Below are positions 59,110-64,000 of a DNA stretch of 64,000 bases, in pieces. The notes beneath the pieces were generated by a model. The model did no database searches, was not told the origin of the DNA, and was given only the letters and a program-made list of their open reading frames with translations. The position numbers and the translations under genes are program-made. The DNA comes from Pseudomonadota bacterium (GTDB taxonomy: Bacteria; Pseudomonadota; Gammaproteobacteria; Steroidobacterales; Steroidobacteraceae): contig JAEYUC010000021.1 of assembly GCA_023433705.1 (NCBI GenBank), forward strand, positions 18,930 through 82,929, written 5' to 3'. Position 1 is the stretch's first letter; every line of letters starts with the position of its first letter.

Positions 59110-59391
59110 TCAAGCCGTGCGGCGCTCCGCGACGAGCTGCGTGAGCGCACGCAGCGACGCGAAGGCGCGCGTCACGGAGGCATCGTCGGCCTTGAGCTCG
59201 ACGCTGTATTTCTGCTGGATCGCGAGCACGATCTCGAGCGCGTCGATCGAGTCGAGCCCCCAGCCCGGAGTGGATTGGCCGAACAGCGGCATCGCCGGGT
59301 CGACCGTGTCGGCCTGGATGTGTTCGAGATTGAGCGCGGACACGATGACCTCGGCCATCTGCCGCTCTTCGTGGGTCAGGGCGGCGCTCAC
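59110..59391 (-). CDS. Acyl carrier protein 1 (ApeE-like)
   Basis: A 93-residue acyl carrier protein. The phosphopantetheine Ser is in GWGLDSIDALEIVLAI near residue 47. It carries the starter or growing aryl-polyene chain. The gene is coupled to the methyltransferase by an ATGA overlap at 59388-59391. Confidence 0.92.
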   Translation of the reverse strand: MSAALTHEERQMAEVIVSALNLEHIQADTVDPAMPLFGQSTPGWGLDSIDALEIVLAIQQKYSVELKADDASVTRAFASLRALTQLVAERRTA

Positions 59392-60185
59392 TGCGGATTT
59401 CCTTCTGCCGGCGTCGCCGGCTTGATCGCTGAGTACTCGCTGAACATGCCGTTCAGCACGTGACGTTTCACATCGGTGAAGCCCGCGCTCGCGAGCGCGG
59501 CCAAGATGTCGGCCGGCGGCACGCAGGCTTCGATGGTGTCCCAGTAATACTTCATGAGGCGCTGCGCTTCCGCGGAACGGCGCACGATTCGCGTGACCGT
59601 CGGCACCACGTGTTTCAGATAGAACTTGAGCGCGTGGTACTGGAAACGGCCCTCGGGCCGTGTGATCTCGAGCAGCAGCACCTTGCCGCCCGGACGCAGC
59701 GCGCGCTTGTATTCGCGGAAGGTGACGACCAGGTCCTCGACGTGCCGCAGCGCGTAGCCCATCGTGAGGATGTCGAATTCGCCGTCACCCACGGGTAGCG
59801 CTTCGCCGCGACCGATGCGCGTATCGCGCACGCCGGCCTTCGTGGCCTCCGCAAGCATGCCGGGCGATGGATCGACCGCCACGACGGCGCCCGTCGGACC
59901 GACCATTCCCTGCGCCAGTGCCGCGATCACGCCCGTTCCCGAACCCACGTCCAGCAGGCGAGTACCCGCCGTCACGCCATGACGCTTGAGAACGTCGCCG
60001 CGATACCAGCGGCCGGTACCGAACGACATCGCGCCAGTGATCCAGTCGTAGTGAGGCGCGGACTCGTCGAACATCTCGTTGACGCGGCGCTTGCGGCCCG
60101 GCTCATCCGCGTAATAGCTTTTCAGCAGGGGATGAGGGGCGAGACGAGAGGCGCCAGCCTGGCTGCCGCTTTGATCGGGCATCAT
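59388..60185 (-). CDS. UbiE-like SAM methyltransferase of the aryl-polyene cluster
   Basis: A protein of about 265 residues with class I methyltransferase motif I LLDVGSGTGVIAALAQ near residue 75 and a UbiE/COQ5-like core (FDESAPHYDWITGAMSFGTG before it; GYALRHVEDL after it). It probably methylates the aryl head group. It is first of the minus arm. The ATGs at 60185 and 60182 (MMPDQSGSQ) are preferred; a GTG at 60209 is possible, and the longer frame to 60368 would overlap the divergent chorismatase gene. Confidence 0.88.
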   Translation of the reverse strand: MMPDQSGSQAGASRLAPHPLLKSYYADEPGRKRRVNEMFDESAPHYDWITGAMSFGTGRWYRGDVLKRHGVTAGTRLLDVGSGTGVIAALAQGMVGPTGAVVAVDPSPGMLAEATKAGVRDTRIGRGEALPVGDGEFDILTMGYALRHVEDLVVTFREYKRALRPGGKVLLLEITRPEGRFQYHALKFYLKHVVPTVTRIVRRSAEAQRLMKYYWDTIEACVPPADILAALASAGFTDVKRHVLNGMFSEYSAIKPATPAEGNPQ

Positions 60186-60256
60186 CGGGAAATCCGTAGG
60201 ATCAGACACCGCGCGAATGATCGCATGAACCTTCCTGCCTGTGCAGTTGTGGGGCG
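60186..60256. promoter_or_regulatory. 71-bp divergent control region of the aryl-polyene arms
   Basis: The only gap between the divergently transcribed minus arm (first gene ends its start at 60185) and plus arm (start 60257). It must hold, or lie between, the promoters for both arms. No good -10/-35 pair or operator palindrome was recognised. Confidence 0.5.
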
Positions 60257-61234
60257 TTGACCTTGCTGCACGTACATCACGCTTTGCGAAACGCGCCGCA
60301 GCCTCGACACACGCTATCGGAGTTTCACTTCGGGCTTTCCGCGGACGGCGCTCCGGATGACGATCCACGTCGCATCCCCGTATCGCTCACGCAACTGGGC
60401 GGCGACGAGCGCGTCGAGCGCTGGAGTACGGATTCGCCGGTCGAGGCTGGCGTGTACCGCGACGTCCGGTTCGCGCGCGACGGCAGTTACCTGTTCGCGA
60501 GCCTAATCGTTCCGCCGGAGCTTTGCGCCGACGTCGAACAGCTCACGCGGCGCAGCTACCTGCGCCTCGATCACCTGCTGCGACGGGAGGGTTATCCGTA
60601 CTGGCTGCGCGCCTGGAATTACCTGGCCGGCATCACGGTCGGCGAGGGAGAAGAGGAACGTTACCGCCGGTTCAACGCCGGGCGGCACAGCGCGGTCAAC
60701 CTGAGCAACGGCATCGAGCGCAACCTGCCCGCCGCGAGCGCGCTCGGCAGCGAAACCGGCGGCTTCGTGTTGTCCTGTCTCGCCGGCAAACAGCCGGGCA
60801 CGCAGATCGAAAACCCGCGCCAGGTCAGCGCACCGCTGTATCCGCAGCAGTACGGCCGGCGCAGTCCGATGTTCGCGCGCGCGGCGCTGGTGCCGAACGG
60901 GGTCGGCGCGCAGCTCCTGGTCTCGGGCACCGCGAGCATCGTGGGCCATGAAAGCCTGCACATCGGCGATCCCGAGCGGCAGCTCGAGGAAACCGTGCGC
61001 AACTTCGAGGCACTGGTCGAAACCGCGATGCGCGCGGACGCGGAAGGCCCGCGGCGCACTTCCGTGCGGCTCGAATCGCTCAAGGTCTACCTGCGCAATG
61101 CCACGGACTACCAGCCGCTGATGCCGCGCATCCGCCGCCTGTTCGCGCTCGAGGCGGAGCCGCTCGTGCTGCGCGCGGACATCTGCCGGCGGGAGCTGCT
61201 GCTCGAAATCGAAGGGACCTACGCACTTGAGTGA
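60257..61234 (+). CDS. Chorismatase, XanB2/FkbO type (hydroxybenzoate synthase)
   Basis: A 325-residue protein with the FkbO/Hyg5/XanB2 chorismatase signatures: VSGTASIVGHESLHIGD near residue 225, a preceding AGITVGEGEEERYRRFNAGR near 117 and the C-terminal catalytic Glu region LLEIEGTY. These enzymes split chorismate into pyruvate plus 3- or 4-hydroxybenzoate or a dihydrodiol. XanB2 supplies hydroxybenzoate for xanthomonadin and ubiquinone in Xanthomonas. It heads the plus arm of the aryl-polyene cluster, so it most likely makes the starter. The start is a TTG at 60257; no in-frame ATG exists before the conserved part. Confidence 0.88.
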   Translation: MTLLHVHHALRNAPQPRHTLSEFHFGLSADGAPDDDPRRIPVSLTQLGGDERVERWSTDSPVEAGVYRDVRFARDGSYLFASLIVPPELCADVEQLTRRSYLRLDHLLRREGYPYWLRAWNYLAGITVGEGEEERYRRFNAGRHSAVNLSNGIERNLPAASALGSETGGFVLSCLAGKQPGTQIENPRQVSAPLYPQQYGRRSPMFARAALVPNGVGAQLLVSGTASIVGHESLHIGDPERQLEETVRNFEALVETAMRADAEGPRRTSVRLESLKVYLRNATDYQPLMPRIRRLFALEAEPLVLRADICRRELLLEIEGTYALE

Positions 61235-62060
61235 ACCGGCGGCCGCGCGGGCTTCCCCAGGCGGCCGGCCGGCTCGTCGATGGAACCGGGCATGGCGCGT
61301 ATTCGCGACTGGCTTTTCCTTCGCGTGTTTCGGCGTCGGCGCGGTGCTGCTGGGTTTCACGGTCTGGCCGGTCCTGCGCCTGTCCTCGCGCGATCGCGAC
61401 GTCGCCGATGCGCGTGTGCAGCGCGCGGTCTCGCTGTCGATGCGCGTGTTCGTGTGGCTCATGAAGTCGCTCGGGCTGCTCACTTACGAGATCCGCGGCC
61501 GGGAAAAGCTGGCCGCGCGCGGGCAGTTCGTCGTCGCGAATCATCCGACTCTCATCGATGTGGTGTACCTCGTCGGCCTCATGCCCGAGGTGGACTGCAT
61601 CGTGAAGCAGGCCCTGTGGCGCAACGTGTTCCTGCGCTGGCCCGTGTACTGGGCCGGGTACATCAGCAACGAAACCGGCGAGGGATTGGTCGCGGCGTGC
61701 GCCGCGACGCTCGCCCGCGGCCGCTCTCTGGTCGTATTCCCCGAGGGCACGCGGACCCCGCCCGGCGCACCGCTCAATTTCCACCGCGGCGCGGCCCAGA
61801 TCGCGTTGACCGCCCGGGTGCCGCTGCGGCCGGTGACCATCACCTGCGACCCGATCACACTTTTCAAGGGAAATTCATGGTTCCGCGTGCCGGAGCACCG
61901 GCCCCACTGGGTGATCGCCGTGGGAGATCCCATTCCGGTGGGGCCTTATCTGGCCGAGCCGCAGGCCCTGGCCGCGCGCCACCTGACCCAGGCGCTCGTT
62001 CGCTGGTACGAAGTCAGCATCGCGCAACAGCTCGCTGGCCAGAGAGGCCAGGATCCATGA
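61227..62060 (+). CDS. PlsC-like acyltransferase of the aryl-polyene cluster
   Basis: A 277-residue 1-acylglycerol-phosphate-type acyltransferase. It has an N-terminal membrane helix (FATGFSFACFGVGAVLLGF), the HX4D box NHPTLID near residue 109 and VVFPEGTRTPPG near 170. It may build the lipid anchor of the pigment. The start is TTG at 61227, overlapping the chorismatase stop by 8 bp. It is distinct from the PlsC homologue at 52220, which has HX4E. Confidence 0.85.
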   Translation: MSEPAAARASPGGRPARRWNRAWRVFATGFSFACFGVGAVLLGFTVWPVLRLSSRDRDVADARVQRAVSLSMRVFVWLMKSLGLLTYEIRGREKLAARGQFVVANHPTLIDVVYLVGLMPEVDCIVKQALWRNVFLRWPVYWAGYISNETGEGLVAACAATLARGRSLVVFPEGTRTPPGAPLNFHRGAAQIALTARVPLRPVTITCDPITLFKGNSWFRVPEHRPHWVIAVGDPIPVGPYLAEPQALAARHLTQALVRWYEVSIAQQLAGQRGQDP

Positions 62061-62094
62061 ATGTCAATTTGCGACGGGAAACACGGCCATGAGG

Positions 62095-62122
62095 CTGACG
62101 CCGCGCGACGATTCGCTATAAT
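62095..62122 (+). promoter_or_regulatory. Sigma-70-like promoter before acyl carrier protein 2
   Basis: CTGACG (62095-62100) and a perfect TATAAT (62117-62122) are separated by 16 bp, 19 bp upstream of the ACP start. This gives the plus arm an internal promoter for the ACP onwards. Confidence 0.65.
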
Positions 62123-62140
62123 TCAAGGCGTTGGCGAGGG

Positions 62141-62413
62141 ATGGGTTTCGTGCAGTCCACACAAGAAATTTTCGAACAGCTCCGCAGCGTGCTGCACGAT
62201 CTGTTCGAGATCGATCCTGCGCGCGTAACGCTCGACGCGCACCTTTATAACGATCTCGAGATCGACAGCATCGACACGATCGATCTGATCCTGCGCCTGA
62301 AGGAATTGACCGGTCGCAAGATCCAGCCCGACCAGTTCCGCAATGTGCGCACGGTCGGCGACGCGGTCACTGCCATTCACGCGCTGCTGCAGCACAAGCC
62401 CGCAGCGGCGTGA
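62141..62413 (+). CDS. Acyl carrier protein 2 (ApeF-like)
   Basis: An acyl carrier protein of about 90 residues with the phosphopantetheine Ser in LEIDSIDTIDLILRL near residue 43. The ATG at 62141 directly abuts GAGGG, which is too close for use. A GTG three codons later (62150) has a 9-base spacing from it and may be the true start. It is the second carrier protein of the cluster and overlaps the next gene as TGATG. Confidence 0.9.
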   Translation: MGFVQSTQEIFEQLRSVLHDLFEIDPARVTLDAHLYNDLEIDSIDTIDLILRLKELTGRKIQPDQFRNVRTVGDAVTAIHALLQHKPAAA

Positions 62414-62787
62414 TGCCGCTGCCTGCGATGTCGGAACTGCGACGCTCCGACGCCGCATGCTCGGTCGTCCTCGACATCAGCCCGGACCTGCCGCCGTTCG
62501 ACGGCCACTTCCCCGGGGTACCCATCCTTCCCGCCGTCGCGCAGATCGACTGGGCCATGCGCATCGCGCGCGACTCGTTCGAACTGCCGCGCCACTTCCG
62601 TGGATTGCGCGGACTCAAGTTCCTGCACATCGTGCAGCCGTCGACCTCGCTCACGCTCGAGCTCACGCGCGCGGAGAACGGCAGATCGGTTTCGTTCGCG
62701 TACGTGCGCGCCGGCACGACGTGTTCCACAGGGCGCATGGAATTCGCCGATGACGATTCGCCTGGGACTGATCGTCCCGTTCTATAA
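62413..62787 (+). CDS. Hotdog thioester dehydratase of the aryl-polyene cluster
   Basis: A 124-residue hotdog-fold protein with FDGHFPGVPILPAVAQIDWAM near residue 30, the FabA/FabZ active-site pattern with the His conserved; the Glu/Asp position is Asp in IDWAM. It is the third dehydratase-like gene of the locus. The start is ATG 62413 overlapping the ACP stop. It overlaps the glycosyltransferase gene by 38 bp. Confidence 0.82.
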   Translation: MPLPAMSELRRSDAACSVVLDISPDLPPFDGHFPGVPILPAVAQIDWAMRIARDSFELPRHFRGLRGLKFLHIVQPSTSLTLELTRAENGRSVSFAYVRAGTTCSTGRMEFADDDSPGTDRPVL

Positions 62788-63493
62788 CCACGAGCACGCC
62801 ATCCGCCGGACCGTCGCGGCACTCGCGCCGTATGGTCTGCCGTGCTGGCTCGTGGACGACGGCAGCGATGCGCGCTGCACGCCGGCGCTCGAGGACATCG
62901 CGCGCGAGGAATCCTCCTGGCTCACGCTGATCCGCTGCCCGGTGAACCGCGGCAAGGGCATCGCGGTGGTCACGGGTTTCGCGGCGGCCCGGGAGGCCGG
63001 TTGCACGCACGCGCTGCAGATAGACGCGGACGGTCAGCACGACTTCGCGGCCATTCCGCGGATCGCCGAGCTCGCGAAGCAACATCCCGACGCGATCATC
63101 ACGGGCGTGCCGGTCTTCGACGCGAGCGCGCCGGCCTCGCGCCGTATCGGCCGCAAGCTCACGACGTTGTGGGTGCGCATCAACACGCTGTCCACGCACA
63201 TCGAGGATGCGATGTGCGGCTTCCGCGTCTATCCACTCGAATCCATCATGAAACTCGTGCGGCGCGGCGGCGTCGGCAGCCGCATGGAGTTCGATCCCGA
63301 GATCCTGGTGCGCTCGGTATGGGACGGCGTGCCGGTCGTCTCGATGCCGACCCGCGTCGTGTACCCGGACGACGGCGTGTCGCACTTCAAGATGTGGCGC
63401 GACAACGCGCGCATTTCGTGGATGCATACGCGGCTGTTCTTCGGCATGCTGCGCCGGGCGCCCGTGCTGCTCACGCGGCGGCTGCGACAATGA
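62750..63493 (+). CDS. GT2 family glycosyltransferase of the aryl-polyene cluster
   Basis: A 247-residue GT-A glycosyltransferase with the N-terminal LGLIVPFYNHEHAIRRTV, VDDGSD near residue 32, the DxD region QIDADGQHD near 87 and EDAMCGFRVYP near 148. It lacks the fused acyltransferase seen in some aryl-polyene loci; a separate acyltransferase gene lies upstream. The ATG at 62750 is chosen because it gives the usual start. It overlaps the dehydratase before it and the thioesterase after it. Confidence 0.88.
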   Translation: MTIRLGLIVPFYNHEHAIRRTVAALAPYGLPCWLVDDGSDARCTPALEDIAREESSWLTLIRCPVNRGKGIAVVTGFAAAREAGCTHALQIDADGQHDFAAIPRIAELAKQHPDAIITGVPVFDASAPASRRIGRKLTTLWVRINTLSTHIEDAMCGFRVYPLESIMKLVRRGGVGSRMEFDPEILVRSVWDGVPVVSMPTRVVYPDDGVSHFKMWRDNARISWMHTRLFFGMLRRAPVLLTRRLRQ

Positions 63494-63912
63494 CCACCAA
63501 GAACTACCTGCGCTCGCACGTCACTTCCGTCAAGGTGCCCTTCCACGATCTCGATCCGGTGGGCATCGTCTGGCACGGCAACTACGCGAAGTATTTCGAG
63601 ATCGCGCGCTGCGCGCTGCTCGAGTCCTTCGGCTACAACTACGACGACATGGCGCGCTCCGGCTACTCGTGGCCCGTCATCGACCTGCACATCCGCTACG
63701 TGAAAGCGGCCCGCTTCGCCGAGACACTCAACGTCGCGGCGCACCTGCGCGAGTGGGAACACCGGCTGCGCATCGACTACCTCGCGACCGACGCGCAGAG
63801 CGGCCTGCGCGTCTGCAAGGGAACCAGCATCCAGGTGGCGGTGGACATGAAGACTCAGGAGATGTGCCTGAAGTCGCCCGATATCCTGTTCCAGAAGCTG
63901 GGTTTCGCATGA
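63490..63912 (+). CDS. Acyl-CoA/ACP thioesterase, 4-hydroxybenzoyl-CoA type (ApeK-like)
   Basis: A 140-residue hotdog thioesterase with the family pattern VPFHDLDPVGIVWHGNYAKYFE near residue 14 (catalytic Asp). It may release or edit carrier-bound intermediates. The start overlaps the glycosyltransferase stop and its own stop overlaps the next start, both as ATGA. Confidence 0.88.
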   Translation: MTTKNYLRSHVTSVKVPFHDLDPVGIVWHGNYAKYFEIARCALLESFGYNYDDMARSGYSWPVIDLHIRYVKAARFAETLNVAAHLREWEHRLRIDYLATDAQSGLRVCKGTSIQVAVDMKTQEMCLKSPDILFQKLGFA

Positions 63913-64000
63913 GAGCCGCGTGGTTGTCAGGCCTGCTGCTCGCGACCGGCGCGGCGCTGGCCGCGACGCCGGCGGGTTCGACACCGGCAGACACGGCGGC
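63909..64000 (+). CDS. Exported protein, start only (LolA-like carrier expected)
   Basis: Only the first ~30 codons are present: a signal peptide (MRAAWLSGLLLATGAALA) followed by ATPAGSTPAD. The start overlaps the thioesterase stop (ATGA). In aryl-polyene clusters an outer-membrane lipoprotein carrier (LolA-like) gene often follows here. That identity is inference from position, not from sequence. Confidence 0.5.
   Translation, partial: MRAAWLSGLLLATGAALAATPAGSTPADTA

Overview
The window is a dense, GC-rich (about two thirds G+C by eye) chromosomal segment with short intergenic gaps and many ATGA or GTGA stop/start overlaps. Gene content points to a gammaproteobacterium. The envC / rhodanese-grxC-secB-gpsA / trmL neighbourhood, tatABC, glnA with ntrB-ntrC, glyQ-glyS and a diheme c4-type cytochrome are typical of that class. 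The run of peptidases and an aryl-polyene locus carrying a chorismatase recall Xanthomonadales and Steroidobacter-like relatives. That assignment is inference. No tRNA, rRNA, CRISPR array, prophage or insertion sequence was seen.

Left part (1-24 kb). A long minus-strand run reads acuI, prpB, prpC, sugE/gdx, prpD, rsmG, parA, a small membrane protein, parB and a secreted DUF6250-like protein cut by the window edge. It joins propionyl-CoA disposal by the methylcitrate cycle to chromosome partition genes. Inside it, the guanidinium exporter gene has its own guanidine-II (mini-ykkC) riboswitch. Glutathione reductase diverges from acuI. Next come two hypothetical proteins, a gluzincin-type metallopeptidase, a branched-chain 2-oxoacid dehydrogenase operon (E1 alpha, E1 beta, E2; no E3), a metallo-beta-lactamase-fold hydrolase, an S9 peptidase, a diheme cytochrome c, dtd and tatABC.

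Middle (23-53 kb). A peptide-use operon (POT permease, M2 peptidyl-dipeptidase lipoprotein, OPT transporter) is followed by transporters and small membrane proteins, then the divergent envC - EAL protein - ctpA and rhodanese - grxC - secB - gpsA groups. Then come trmL, a TonB-domain protein, a class 1B-like dihydroorotate dehydrogenase and the nitrogen regulon glnA - DUF4124 - ntrB - ntrC. glnA has a readable sigma-54 promoter and NtrC-like enhancer sites. An Xre/RES toxin-antitoxin pair shares its upstream region. glyQS and a plsC-like gene follow.

Right end (52.9-64 kb). A two-armed, divergent aryl-polyene (xanthomonadin-like) gene cluster fills this part. The minus arm encodes a methyltransferase, ACP, COG4648-type membrane protein, AMP ligase, FabZ-like dehydratase, LpxL-like acyltransferase, ketosynthase, chain-length factor and second hotdog dehydratase, ending in two uncharacterised small membrane proteins. 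The plus arm encodes a XanB2/FkbO-type chorismatase, PlsC-like acyltransferase, second ACP, hotdog dehydratase, glycosyltransferase, thioesterase and the start of an exported protein. It runs off the window. A likely scheme is that the chorismatase makes hydroxybenzoate from chorismate, the ligase loads it on an ACP, KS/CLF plus dehydratases extend a polyene, and the methyltransferase, acyltransferases and glycosyltransferase tailor and anchor it.

A dispersed repeat with core TGCCGGTGTAAAAAGTGGGG occurs six times, mostly at gene 3' ends and twice as inverted pairs. It supplies stop codons or C-terminal residues to host genes.
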